DNA from: JAIBJN01 sp963784175
GTDB taxonomy: Bacteria > Actinomycetota > Thermoleophilia > Gaiellales > Gaiellaceae
Reading direction: 5' to 3'
Length of the DNA stretch: 64,000 bases
Assembly: GCA_963784175.1 (NCBI GenBank)
Contig: CAWAQJ010000014.1
Span: forward strand, 248,001-312,000
This document shows, piece after piece, positions 8,906-16,510 of the stretch. The notes beneath the pieces are model-generated. The model was not told where the DNA came from and did not search any database. It worked only from the letters and a program-made list of their open reading frames with translations. The first letter of the stretch is position 1. Every line of letters begins with the position of its first letter. The translations under genes were made by a program, and so were the position numbers.

Positions 8906-8911
8906 ATTATC
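8906..8911 (-). promoter_or_regulatory. -10 hexamer for the DUF4389 gene
   Basis: GATAAT on the minus strand, 8 nt before ATG 8897; it is divergent from the trp promoter about 35 bp away. Confidence 0.45.
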
Positions 8912-8941
8912 CGTGGAGCACCGGATCCCTGCCACGCGCGC

Positions 8942-8971
8942 TTGACGCAAGCGGCCGGAGTCGCCTACGCT
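8942..8971 (+). promoter_or_regulatory. trp operon promoter
   Basis: A -35 TTGACG (8942-8947) and -10 TACGCT (8966-8971) with an 18-nt spacer. The expected transcription start, about 8977-8980, leaves almost no 5' UTR before the leader-peptide ATG at 8981, so the leader ORF is probably translated as a leaderless message. Confidence 0.75.
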
Positions 8972-8980
8972 CCGCTCACG

Positions 8981-9046
8981 ATGACACCTCCCGTCCGCAC
9001 CTGGTGGGCCTGGCGCCGCGAGCGGAGCGGGAGCGTCGCCTGCTAG
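8981..9046 (+). CDS. trpL: trp leader peptide
   Basis: A 21-residue ORF beginning MTPPVRTWWAWRR, with three Trp codons in four (TGG TGG GCC TGG, 9002-9013), ending at TAG 9044-9046. Trp is the rarest residue in most proteins, so this cluster just upstream of trpE marks a regulatory leader. A ribosome starved for Trp-tRNA would stall at 9002-9013 and leave the region after about 9028 single-stranded. A ribosome reaching the stop would cover about 9035-9058, which is the segment that could pair with the terminator arm. The start sits about 9 nt after the -10 box with no ribosome-binding site. Confidence 0.85.
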   Translation: MTPPVRTWWAWRRERSGSVAC

Positions 9047-9097
9047 GTCAGAGGCTCGGAACACCCCCGCTCCGCTCGAAGACCCCAGGAGGGTCTT
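9019..9097 (+). promoter_or_regulatory. trp attenuator RNA: alternative hairpins
   Basis: Three pairings are visible. (a) 9019-9031 (CGAGCGGAGCGGG) is an exact 13-bp complement of 9066-9078. (b) The terminator stem is 9079-9085 with 9091-9097. (c) A competing antiterminator pairs CCTG 9039-9042 with CAGG 9086-9089 and GGTC 9046-9049 with GACC 9081-9084, plus GAG 9051-9053 with CTC 9075-9077. Pairing (c) destroys the 5' arm of the terminator. It would be free when the ribosome stalls at the Trp codons and blocked when the ribosome sits at the stop codon, which is the logic of attenuation. The pairings are read by eye, without energies. Confidence 0.65.
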
Positions 9098-9100
9098 TTT
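9079..9100 (+). terminator. Intrinsic terminator of the trp attenuator
   Basis: Stem AAGACCC (9079-9085), loop CAGGA, stem GGGTCTT (9091-9097), then T residues to 9100, giving a five-T run from 9096. It lies 8 nt before the trpE start, so termination here would silence the whole operon. Confidence 0.8.
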
Positions 9101-9108
9101 CGTTTGCC

Positions 9109-10359
9109 ATGACCGTTACGCCCGAGATACACGCCGATCTGATCACCCCGCTGGGGGCCTACCTCCGGCTGCGCGCGGGCGAGCGCGCCGGCTTCCTGCT
9201 CGAGTCCGTCGAGAAAGGCCGGCTGGGACGGCACAGCCTGCTCGGCACAGGGGCACGCGTCGTGACCTTCGAGGAGGCCGAGCAGGAGGTCGCGGCGGGC
9301 CGTCCGGTCGTGGGCTACCTCGGCTACGACCACGTGGCCAAGCTGGAGCCCACCGTGCCACTCCCAGGCCCCGGGCCGGACCTGCCGGAGAGCCGCTTCG
9401 TCGTCGCCTCCACGCTCGTCCGCTTCGACCACGCCGCCAGCCTCGCCGAGGTGCTCGCCGGCGACCCGGCCGAGGTCGCGGCACGCTTCAACGGCCCGCT
9501 GGCGGCGGAGCCTCCGGCCGCCGAAGCGGGCGGCCCGATGGAGCGTTTCCCCTCGCGCGAGGCCTACGAGGACGGGGTGCGCCGCGCGAAGGAGCACATC
9601 CGCGCCGGCGACGCGTTCCAGATCGTCCTCTCCCAGCGCGCCGAGCGGCCGACCGGCGCCACCCCGCTCGCGCTCTACCGCTCGCTGCGCCGCATCAACC
9701 CCTCGCCGTATCACTTCCTCCTCGAGCTCGACGGCGTCTCGCTGGTCGGCTCCTCTCCCGAGACGCTGGTCAAGCTCGAGGGCTCGCGCGCGTCCCTGAA
9801 TCCGATCGCCGGGACGACGACTCCCGGCGAGGGCGACGCCGAGGAGCTGCTCGCCTCCGAGAAGGACAAGGCCGAGCACGTCATGCTCGTCGACCTCGGG
9901 CGCAACGACCTCTCACGGGTCTGCACGGCCGGCACGGTGCGCGTCGTCCGTTTCCTGGAGGCCGAGCGCTACTCGCACGTCACCCACCTCGTCTCGGAGG
10001 TGGCGGGCGAGCTGGCCCCCGACCGGAACGCGTTCGACCTCCTGCGCGCGTGCTTCCCGGCCGGCACGGTCTCGGGCGCTCCGAAGGTGCGCGCCATGCA
10101 GATCATCTCCGACCTCGAGGGCCACCGGCGCGGGCCGTACGCGGGCGCGGTCGGCTACGCACTGCCGGACGGGTCGATGGACACGTGCATCACCATCCGC
10201 ACGGTCATCCTCGCCGACGGCCTCGCGCGTCTCCAGGCCGGCGCGGGGATCGTCGCCGACTCCGACCCGACCGCCGAGCACGAGGAGTGCCTGCGCAAGC
10301 TCGCAGCCCTGGAGGCGGCGCTCGCCGACGCAGAGCAAAATGGGAGGACACCAGCGTGA
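9109..10359 (+). CDS. trpE: Anthranilate synthase component I
   Basis: Makes anthranilate from chorismate, with ammonia supplied by TrpG; first step of tryptophan synthesis. 416 residues, shorter than typical TrpE (about 500) because the N-terminal domain is trimmed. The feedback motif LLES is kept at 30-33, so Trp inhibition is likely. The chorismate-binding domain is intact: SPSPYHFLL, SSPETLVKL, PIAGTTTPGEGDAEE, VDLGRNDLSRVC, FPAGTVSGAPKVRAM and a C-terminal QAGAGIVADSDP. ATG 9109 directly follows the attenuator terminator; frame upstream of it is open but non-coding. The last 4 bases overlap the trpG start. PabB is the alternative, but the linked trp genes decide. Confidence 0.96.
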   Translation: MTVTPEIHADLITPLGAYLRLRAGERAGFLLESVEKGRLGRHSLLGTGARVVTFEEAEQEVAAGRPVVGYLGYDHVAKLEPTVPLPGPGPDLPESRFVVASTLVRFDHAASLAEVLAGDPAEVAARFNGPLAAEPPAAEAGGPMERFPSREAYEDGVRRAKEHIRAGDAFQIVLSQRAERPTGATPLALYRSLRRINPSPYHFLLELDGVSLVGSSPETLVKLEGSRASLNPIAGTTTPGEGDAEELLASEKDKAEHVMLVDLGRNDLSRVCTAGTVRVVRFLEAERYSHVTHLVSEVAGELAPDRNAFDLLRACFPAGTVSGAPKVRAMQIISDLEGHRRGPYAGAVGYALPDGSMDTCITIRTVILADGLARLQAGAGIVADSDPTAEHEECLRKLAALEAALADAEQNGRTPA

Positions 10360-10919
10360 TCCTCCTCGTCGACAACTACGACAGCTTCACCTACAACCTC
10401 GCGCACCTCTTCCAGGAGCTCGGCGCCGAGGTCACGGTGATCCGCAACGACGCCATCGACGCGGACGAGGCCGAGCGCATGGCGCCGAGCCAGCTCGTCA
10501 TCTCCCCGGGCCCCGGCCGCGCGGAGGACGCGGGGGCAACCGTCGAGATCGTGCGCCGCCTCGGGCCGACCGTGCCGACGCTCGGGGTCTGCCTCGGCCA
10601 CCAGGCCATCGTCGCCGCCTTCGGGGGCGAAGTCGGCCAGGCGCACAAGCTCCTGCACGGGAAGGCGAGCTCGATCTCCCACGACGGGCGCGGCATCTTC
10701 GAAGGCGCGCCCGAGCCGCTCGAGGGAGGCCGCTACCACTCGCTGGCCGCGACGCGCGTCCCCGACGAGCTCGAGGTCTGCGCCACCTCCGACGACGGCG
10801 AGGTGATGGCCGTGCGGCACCGCGAGCTTCCCGTGGTCGGCATCCAGTTCCACCCGGAGTCGGTGCTCACGCCCGACGGGCCACTCCTCGGGCGCAACTT
10901 CCTGGAGGGCAGGCGATGA
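10356..10919 (+). CDS. trpG: Anthranilate synthase component II (glutamine amidotransferase)
   Basis: 187-residue class I glutamine amidotransferase that feeds ammonia to TrpE. Visible: VDNYDSFTYNL at the N-terminus, oxyanion loop ISPGPGRAEDAG, nucleophile Cys in GVCLGHQAI and the His-Glu pair in GIQFHPESV. GTG 10356 overlaps the trpE stop (GTGA) and has GGGAGGA at 10342-10348 as its ribosome-binding site. The ATGA overlap at its end couples it to trpD. It may also serve PabB, as single amphibolic TrpG/PabA proteins do; that cannot be told from sequence alone. Confidence 0.96.
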   Translation: MILLVDNYDSFTYNLAHLFQELGAEVTVIRNDAIDADEAERMAPSQLVISPGPGRAEDAGATVEIVRRLGPTVPTLGVCLGHQAIVAAFGGEVGQAHKLLHGKASSISHDGRGIFEGAPEPLEGGRYHSLAATRVPDELEVCATSDDGEVMAVRHRELPVVGIQFHPESVLTPDGPLLGRNFLEGRR

Positions 10920-11941
10920 CGATCCAGGAAGCGCTCGCGCGGCTGCTCGACGGACGCGACCTCACGCAGGCCGAGGCGCGCGACGTCATGAACCAGATCA
11001 TGGGCGGCGAGGCGACCCCGGCCCAGATGGGCGGCTTCCTCGTCGCGCTGCGGCTCAAGGGCGAGACTCCGGACGAGATCGCCGGCTGCGCCGAGGCGAT
11101 GCGCGAGCACGTCCTCTCGGTGCGTCCGAAGCGCACGGACCTCGTCGACACTGCCGGGACGGGCGGCGACGGCGCGCGGACGTTCAACATCTCCACCGCG
11201 GCGGCGCTCGTCGCAGCGGCGGCGGGCGCGGGCGTGGCCAAGCACGGCAACCGTGCGGTCTCGTCCGCGTCGGGCTCGGCCGACGTGCTCGAAGCGCTCG
11301 GCTTCAGGCTCGAGCTCGCCCCGCCGCAGATCGAACGCTCGATCGACGAGCTCGGCTTCGGCTTCCTCTTCGCGCAGGCGCACCACCCTGCGATGCGCCA
11401 CGCGGCCCCGGTGCGGCGAGAGCTGGCCACGCGCACGGTGTTCAACGTCCTCGGCCCGCTGACGAACCCGGCGGGCGCGCGGGCGCAGGTCGTCGGCGTC
11501 TACGCTCCGGAACTGGTGGAGACCATCGCCTCCGTGCTCGCCAGCCTGGGTGCCCGGCGCGCCTTCGTCGTCCACGGAGCGGGCGGGATCGACGAGCTTT
11601 CGCCGGTAGGCCCCAACCTCGTCTGCGAGGTGACGGACGGTCGCATCGAGCGTCGCGAGATCGACCCTGCCGACTTCGGCGTCCCGCGCTGCTCCGTTGC
11701 CGACCTCGCAGGTGGGACGCCCGAGGAGAACGCGGCCGTCGTGCGGGACATCTTCGCGGGCGCGCCCGGCCCCAAGCGCGAGGCCGTCCTCCTCAACGCA
11801 GCCGGCGCGATCGCAGCCGGTGGCCACGCGGCCGGCCTCGAGGACGGCTACCGCCTGGCTGCCGAAGCCGTCGACTCGGGGACCGCCGCAGAGCGCCTCG
11901 AGGCCCTCGTCGCGTTCTCGCGCCAGGAGGTGCCCGCCTGA
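10916..11941 (+). CDS. trpD: Anthranilate phosphoribosyltransferase
   Basis: Transfers phosphoribose from PRPP to anthranilate. 341 residues, the usual length. Key elements: the PRPP-binding DTAGTGGDGARTFNIST, the KHGNRAVSSASGSADVLEALG loop (quoted in part: KHGNRAVSSASGSAD), FLFAQAHHPAMRHAAPVRRE and FNVLGPLTNPA. The start overlaps trpG by 4 bp (ATGA), and the stop shares one base with the trpC start, so translation is coupled on both sides. Confidence 0.96.
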   Translation: MTIQEALARLLDGRDLTQAEARDVMNQIMGGEATPAQMGGFLVALRLKGETPDEIAGCAEAMREHVLSVRPKRTDLVDTAGTGGDGARTFNISTAAALVAAAAGAGVAKHGNRAVSSASGSADVLEALGFRLELAPPQIERSIDELGFGFLFAQAHHPAMRHAAPVRRELATRTVFNVLGPLTNPAGARAQVVGVYAPELVETIASVLASLGARRAFVVHGAGGIDELSPVGPNLVCEVTDGRIERREIDPADFGVPRCSVADLAGGTPEENAAVVRDIFAGAPGPKREAVLLNAAGAIAAGGHAAGLEDGYRLAAEAVDSGTAAERLEALVAFSRQEVPA

Positions 11942-13113
11942 TGGGACGCTTCCAGGACTCGCTCGCCGAGCCGGGCCTGCGGGCCATCGCCGAGGTGAAA
12001 CGTCGCTCGCCGTCCGCCGGCGACCTGCGGCCGGACGCCGACGCGCCCGCACTCGCGCGCTCGTTCGCCGAGAGCGGCGCGGCCGCCGTGTCGATCCTCG
12101 TCGACGAGCGCTTCGGCGGCTCGTTCGCCGACCTCGAGGCCGCGCGGGCCGCGACCGACATCCCCCTCCTCGCCAAGGGCTTCTTCGACGACCAGGGAGA
12201 TCTGCTGCAGGCGCGCATCGCCGGCGCGGACGCCGCCCTGCTGCTGCTCCGGGACCTCGACGACGAGCAGGCGCGACTCATGCTCGAGGGCGGACGCACG
12301 CTGGGCCTCGATCTGCTCGTCGAGGCACACGACGCCGGCGAGCTGGAGCGTGCCGTCGCTCTCGGCGCAGATGTGATCGGGATCAACGCGCGTGACCTTG
12401 CGACCTTCGACATCGACCGCCGCGCCCAGCTGGAGCTGGTGGCAAAGGCGCCGCGCGATCGGGTCATCGTCGCCGAGAGCGCGATCGGAAGCCGCGCGCA
12501 GGGCGCCGAGGCGGAGCTCGCGGGGGCGGACGCGATCCTCGTCGGCTCGACCCTCATGCGCGCAGACGACCCCGGCTCCACGCTCGCCGAGCTGATCGCC
12601 CGACCCCTCGTGAAGGTCTGCGGCCTCACCCGCGAGGAGGACGTTGCCGCGGCTGCTGAGGCCGGCGCAGACCTCGCCGGCTTCATCCTCGCGGAGAGCC
12701 CGCGCCGCGCGGCCGCTCCGCTCCCCGTGCCGGAGACGATGCTCTCCGTCGGCGTCTTCGTCGGCGAGGCCGAGGAGGTCGAGACCGACCTCGTCCAGCT
12801 CTATCCGGAGGAGGACGGCCACCGCGCCCAGGACGGTGTCCTCCTGCGGAGCACCGAGGTCGTCGCGACCGTGCTCGATCTCCCCTGGCTCAGCATGGAT
12901 GCGCGCCACTGGGAGCGAGCCGCGCAGGTCGAGGGCCGCGTGGTACTCGCCGGAGGCCTCGGCCCGGAGAACGTCCGTGCCGCCATCGAGGCGGTCGAGC
13001 CGTGGTGCGTCGACGCGAGCCGCAGTCTCGAGCTCGCCCCCGGGATCAAGGACCACGACCGCATCCGCGCCTTCGTCGAGGCCGTGCGCACACGGGAGGC
13101 GGTGCGCTCGTGA
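11941..13113 (+). CDS. trpCF: Bifunctional indole-3-glycerol-phosphate synthase / phosphoribosylanthranilate isomerase
   Basis: 390 residues with two fused TIM barrels. Residues 1 to about 220 are TrpC: AEVKRRSPSAG (K20), LLAKGFF (K79), LLVEAH (E128), GINARDL (N149) and VAESAI. From about 222 on is TrpF: KVCGLTREEDV with catalytic C227, SVGVFVGE, LAGGLGPENV and CVDASRSLELAPGIKDHD with the general acid D358. The TrpF half carries VDASRSLE where most have VDVSSGVE, a mild deviation around a kept Asp. The total is shorter than the E. coli fusion because the TrpC half lacks its N-terminal extension. The start shares a base with the trpD stop; the end overlaps trpB by 4 bp. Confidence 0.95.
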   Translation: MGRFQDSLAEPGLRAIAEVKRRSPSAGDLRPDADAPALARSFAESGAAAVSILVDERFGGSFADLEAARAATDIPLLAKGFFDDQGDLLQARIAGADAALLLLRDLDDEQARLMLEGGRTLGLDLLVEAHDAGELERAVALGADVIGINARDLATFDIDRRAQLELVAKAPRDRVIVAESAIGSRAQGAEAELAGADAILVGSTLMRADDPGSTLAELIARPLVKVCGLTREEDVAAAAEAGADLAGFILAESPRRAAAPLPVPETMLSVGVFVGEAEEVETDLVQLYPEEDGHRAQDGVLLRSTEVVATVLDLPWLSMDARHWERAAQVEGRVVLAGGLGPENVRAAIEAVEPWCVDASRSLELAPGIKDHDRIRAFVEAVRTREAVRS

Positions 13114-14240
13114 GCGTGATCCTGCGAGGCACGTTCGGCGACTACGGCGGCCAGTACGTCCCCGAGACGCTGATGCCCGCCCTCGAGGAGCTCGAGCGCG
13201 GGTGGGCGGAGATCAAGGACGATCCCGGCTTCCGCGCGGAGCTGGAGGCGCTCCAGGCCACCTATGTCGGCAGGCCGACGCCCCTCTACCTCGCCGAGCG
13301 GCTCCCCGGCGAGCAGCGCATCTACCTGAAGCGCGAGGATCTCTGCCACACCGGCGCGCACAAGATCAACAACGCAGTCGGGCAGGCGCTCGTCGCGCGG
13401 AGGCTCGAGAAGCAGCGCATCGTGGCGGAGACCGGCGCCGGCCAGCACGGCGTGGCGGCAGCCACCGTGTGCGCCCGCTTCGGCATGGAGTGCGTCGTCT
13501 ACATGGGCGCCGAGGACATGGAGCGCCAGAAGCCCAACGTCGAGCGCATGGGGCTCCTGGGCGCGGAGGTGCGCGCGGTCGACTTCGGTACGCGCACCCT
13601 GAAGGAGGCGACCAGCGAGGCCATTCGCGACTGGATCACGAATGTCGAGACGACCCACTACCTGATCGGCTCCTGCGTCGGCCCGCACCCGTACCCCGAG
13701 CTCGTGCGCGAGCTCCAGTCGGTCATCGGGCGCGAGGCGCGCGAGCAGGTGCTCGAGGCCGAGGGACGACTCCCGGACGCCGTGGTCGCCTGCGTGGGCG
13801 GCGGCTCGAACGCGATCGGCATGTTCGCCGGCTTCATTCCGGACGATGGCGTTCGCCTCATCGGCGTCGAGGCGGCGGGCGCCGCGAGCCTCGGATCGGG
13901 AAGGCCCGGCGTCCTCCACGGCGCCCGCTCTTCGGTCCTCGCCGACGCTGACGGCCAGATCGCGGACGCCCATTCGATCTCTGCCGGCCTCGACTACCCC
14001 GGCGTCGGCCCGGAGCACGCGTTCCTGCGCGACACGGGCCGGGCGGAGTACCTCCCGGCGACCGACGAGGAGGCGCTGGCCGCCCTCCATCTCCTCGCGG
14101 AGCGAGAGGGCATCATTCCGGCGCTCGAGCCGTCCCACGCGCTCGCGCGAGCGCTCGAGCTGGACGCCGAGCTCGTCGTCGTCTGCCTCTCAGGGCGCGG
14201 CGACAAGGACCTCGCGGTCGTCATCGGGCACGACGCATGA
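13110..14240 (+). CDS. trpB: Tryptophan synthase beta chain
   Basis: PLP enzyme joining indole and serine; works in an alpha2-beta2 complex with TrpA. 376 residues. It shows FGDYGGQYVPE at the N-terminus, the Schiff-base lysine K85 in HTGAHKINN, the EDMERQKPNVERM COMM-domain region, and the phosphate loop VGGGSNAIGMF. The ending SGRGDKDL is classic for TrpB1. GTG 13110 overlaps the trpCF stop and has GGGAGG at 13094-13099. The N-terminus is about 20 residues shorter than E. coli TrpB, as in the short TrpE and TrpA of this operon. Confidence 0.96.
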   Translation: MSVILRGTFGDYGGQYVPETLMPALEELERGWAEIKDDPGFRAELEALQATYVGRPTPLYLAERLPGEQRIYLKREDLCHTGAHKINNAVGQALVARRLEKQRIVAETGAGQHGVAAATVCARFGMECVVYMGAEDMERQKPNVERMGLLGAEVRAVDFGTRTLKEATSEAIRDWITNVETTHYLIGSCVGPHPYPELVRELQSVIGREAREQVLEAEGRLPDAVVACVGGGSNAIGMFAGFIPDDGVRLIGVEAAGAASLGSGRPGVLHGARSSVLADADGQIADAHSISAGLDYPGVGPEHAFLRDTGRAEYLPATDEEALAALHLLAEREGIIPALEPSHALARALELDAELVVVCLSGRGDKDLAVVIGHDA

Positions 14241-14962
14241 GCAAGAAGCTCTGCGTCTATCTGATGGCGTTCCCCGAGACGCCCGAGCTCGTCGAGGCCG
14301 CCGTGGCCGGAGGCGCCGATCTGATCGAGATCGGCTTCCCGTTCTCCGACCCACTCGCGGACGGCCCGGTGATCCGGCTGGCCGGAGAGCGCGCGCTCGC
14401 GCGCGGGATGCGCACGCGCGAGTGCCTCGAGTGCCTCGCCGAGACGCGCCGCCGCATCGGCCCCGACATCCCCATCGTCCCGATGACGTACGCCTCGATC
14501 CTCGAGGCCTACGGCTACGAGCGCTTCTGGGAGGACGCCCTGTTGGCCGGCGCGACGAGCCTGATCGTCGCCGACCTCCCACTCGAGGCCGCGCCCGAGA
14601 TCCCGCGCGTCCAGCTCGTCGCCCCGACGTCGACCGACGAGCGGATCAGCGCCGCCGCGGAGCGCACCGACGGCTGGCTCTACCTCGTCTCGCTGACGGG
14701 CACGACTGGCACGCGCCAGGCCGTGTCGTCGCAGCTCGCCGGACTCGTCGAGCGCGCCCGCGCGCTGACCGACCGGGAGCTCCTCGCCGGCTTCGGCATC
14801 TCCACGCCCGAGCAGGCCGCCGACGTGGCCGCGCTCGCGGACGGCATCGTCGTCGGGAGCCGCCCCATCCAGGTCGCCGAAGAGTCGGGCGCGGAAGGGC
14901 TCCGCGAGTTCATCGGGACGCTCCGCCGCGCGGTCGACTCGGCCGACGTGGCCACGGCCTGA
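14237..14962 (+). CDS. trpA: Tryptophan synthase alpha chain
   Basis: Cleaves indole-3-glycerol phosphate and channels indole to TrpB. 241 residues, lacking about 18 N-terminal residues of typical TrpA. The catalytic pair is present with the normal 11-residue spacing: E31 in IEIGFPFSDP and D42 in ADGP. Other landmarks are VADLPLEAA, SLTGTTGTR and the phosphate site GFGISTPEQ, GIVVGSRPI. ATG 14237 overlaps the trpB stop (ATGA). This is the last gene of the operon; 18 bp separate it from a convergent gene and no clear terminator hairpin is visible there. Confidence 0.96.
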   Translation: MSKKLCVYLMAFPETPELVEAAVAGGADLIEIGFPFSDPLADGPVIRLAGERALARGMRTRECLECLAETRRRIGPDIPIVPMTYASILEAYGYERFWEDALLAGATSLIVADLPLEAAPEIPRVQLVAPTSTDERISAAAERTDGWLYLVSLTGTTGTRQAVSSQLAGLVERARALTDRELLAGFGISTPEQAADVAALADGIVVGSRPIQVAEESGAEGLREFIGTLRRAVDSADVATA

Positions 14963-14980
14963 CAGGGCGTTTTCCTCAGC

Positions 14981-16336
14981 CTAAGGGCGGAACGAGGAGA
15001 CGAGGAGCTGGTTCGGCTGGGAGGCGTCAGGTGAGGGGGCGATGTAGGCCGCCGTGACGCGCCGCTGCGTGGCGACGAGGCCGATGTAATCGCCGATGAA
15101 CGTCTGCTCCTCGGTGCACTCCGGCGGTTGCGGCGAACAGATCCGGGAGCCGGGAACCCGCCAGCGGTTCACCGTGAGCGGGTCGGAGAAACCGTGGCGC
15201 TTCGAGCGGACGGCGACCAGCCGGGTCGACCTCTCGTCCGAGAGGTAGGCCGCGACCCAGAGCTTTTCGCCCTCGAAGGCGGCGGCGGGCAGGTACTGGC
15301 GGTCACGGCTTTCAGGCAGGATCCGGCGCTCTTCCTTCCAGCGCCCGTCGCGCCGGGTCGTCTTGCAGCTCACGCGGGCGGTGTCGATGTCCAGCGAGGC
15401 GGCCTGCGCCCAGCAGAGGCCGAGCCGGCCTTTGGGGGAGACGGCGAATGTCGTCGAGATCCCCAGGCGGCTCCCGGTCGGACTGAGCCGGACCGCCCGC
15501 TCGGGTGCGCCGAAGCTCGAGCCGCCGTTCGTCGACGTCGCGTGGAGGATCACGGGGCCGCCGGTACGAGCGGCGTTCCAGGCGACGTCGACGCGGCCGT
15601 CCGGCCGGACGACCAGGTGCGGTAGCTCTTCCAGGCCATCGAGCTGCTCGGCGGTCGTCCTGTCGAGCACGAGCGGCGCCGCGTAGGTACGGCCGCCGTC
15701 GCGCGAGACGGCGAATCGCAGCTCGTGCCGGCCGTCGGCGCGGTCGTGAACCCAGACCAGGTACGAGGAGCCGCGGAACCGGCCGGTCGTCGTGTCGACC
15801 GCCAGCCACGGCGTGTCGAGCCCCTGCAGGTCGGGCGGCGGCGGGCAGCCGAAGAAGAGGCAGAGCGGCAGCATGACCATGTCGGCGCTGCCGTAGGCGC
15901 TGAAGGTCGCGCCGCGGTCCGTCGAGACACGGGTGCCGACGTGGATCGGAACCGTTTCGGCGACCTCGTCGACGTCGGCCGCCAGCGAGGTGTAAAGGAG
16001 GAGGCCCTTGCGGCCCGCTGCCAGCACCGCATCGGCGTCGAAGCCCCTCGGCGTGGCCCCGGTTCCGCCGATGAGCGGCGAGCGCTTCCACGTGCGGCCT
16101 CCGTCGGCCGTCCTCCACACGAGGCCCAGGCCCAGCTCCTCACCCGTCACGTTCGCGACGGCGTACAAGCGGTCGGGGTCGTCCGGCGCCACGGCCAGGT
16201 GCGGCTCGGCCACGTTGAAGCCCTCAGGGATGTCGAGAACCGTCGTCGAGATACGCGAGCCGTCGCCCCAGGCCGTTCCGGCAAACGCGGCCAGCGACAG
16301 AGCGGCTGCCAGGCCTACCGCGCGGCGTACGGTCAC
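14981..16336 (-). CDS. Secreted Asp-box (BNR) beta-propeller protein
   Basis: 451 residues with an N-terminal signal peptide (AVGLAAALSLAAFAGTAWG). At least four Asp-box turns can be read: TADGGRTW, STDRGATF, SRDGGRTY and STNGGSSF. Spacing and length fit a six-bladed sialidase-type propeller. The sialidase catalytic Arg triad and FRIP motif are not evident, so I call it a propeller protein and not a sialidase. A Cys pair in CSPQPPEC may form a disulfide. GTG 16336 has a good ribosome-binding site (AGGAG about 7 nt upstream). The substrate is unknown. Confidence 0.8.
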   Translation of the reverse strand: MTVRRAVGLAAALSLAAFAGTAWGDGSRISTTVLDIPEGFNVAEPHLAVAPDDPDRLYAVANVTGEELGLGLVWRTADGGRTWKRSPLIGGTGATPRGFDADAVLAAGRKGLLLYTSLAADVDEVAETVPIHVGTRVSTDRGATFSAYGSADMVMLPLCLFFGCPPPPDLQGLDTPWLAVDTTTGRFRGSSYLVWVHDRADGRHELRFAVSRDGGRTYAAPLVLDRTTAEQLDGLEELPHLVVRPDGRVDVAWNAARTGGPVILHATSTNGGSSFGAPERAVRLSPTGSRLGISTTFAVSPKGRLGLCWAQAASLDIDTARVSCKTTRRDGRWKEERRILPESRDRQYLPAAAFEGEKLWVAAYLSDERSTRLVAVRSKRHGFSDPLTVNRWRVPGSRICSPQPPECTEEQTFIGDYIGLVATQRRVTAAYIAPSPDASQPNQLLVSSFRP

Positions 16337-16453
16337 GTGATCTCCTCTCGTCCCGCGCCGCTGGTATATCGCGTCGCTGCGCCCAAGTCCAATCTGAAAT
16401 GCACCGGCTGGTGCCGGACATGGCTGGCCTCAAGAGGCGGCCACATGCTGGCC

Positions 16454-16491
16454 GGAGCGGGGCCCCCGGCAGGCGTTGGGGCCCCGCTTCC
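16454..16491 (-). terminator. GC-rich hairpin after the first RTX gene
   Basis: GGAGCGGGGCCCC (16454-16466) pairs with GGGGCCCCGCTTCC (16478-16491) across an 11-nt loop, with one bulged T. It has no U-tract on either side. It lies 20 bp past the stop of the RTX gene and is probably its terminator. The rest of the 16337-16510 gap shows only the upstream region of the propeller gene. Confidence 0.55.
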
Positions 16492-16510
16492 GGTCAGTGC
16501 ACCTCTCCCG

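Noticed and set aside
9019..9078. The 13-bp stem 9019-9031/9066-9078 as the antiterminator
   Set aside because: It abuts but does not overlap the terminator stem (9079-9097), so it cannot by itself prevent termination; the weaker 9039-9053 pairing does overlap.
14981..16336. Exo-sialidase
   Set aside because: Asp-boxes are present, but the catalytic Arg triad, Tyr/Glu pair and FRIP motif cannot be identified.
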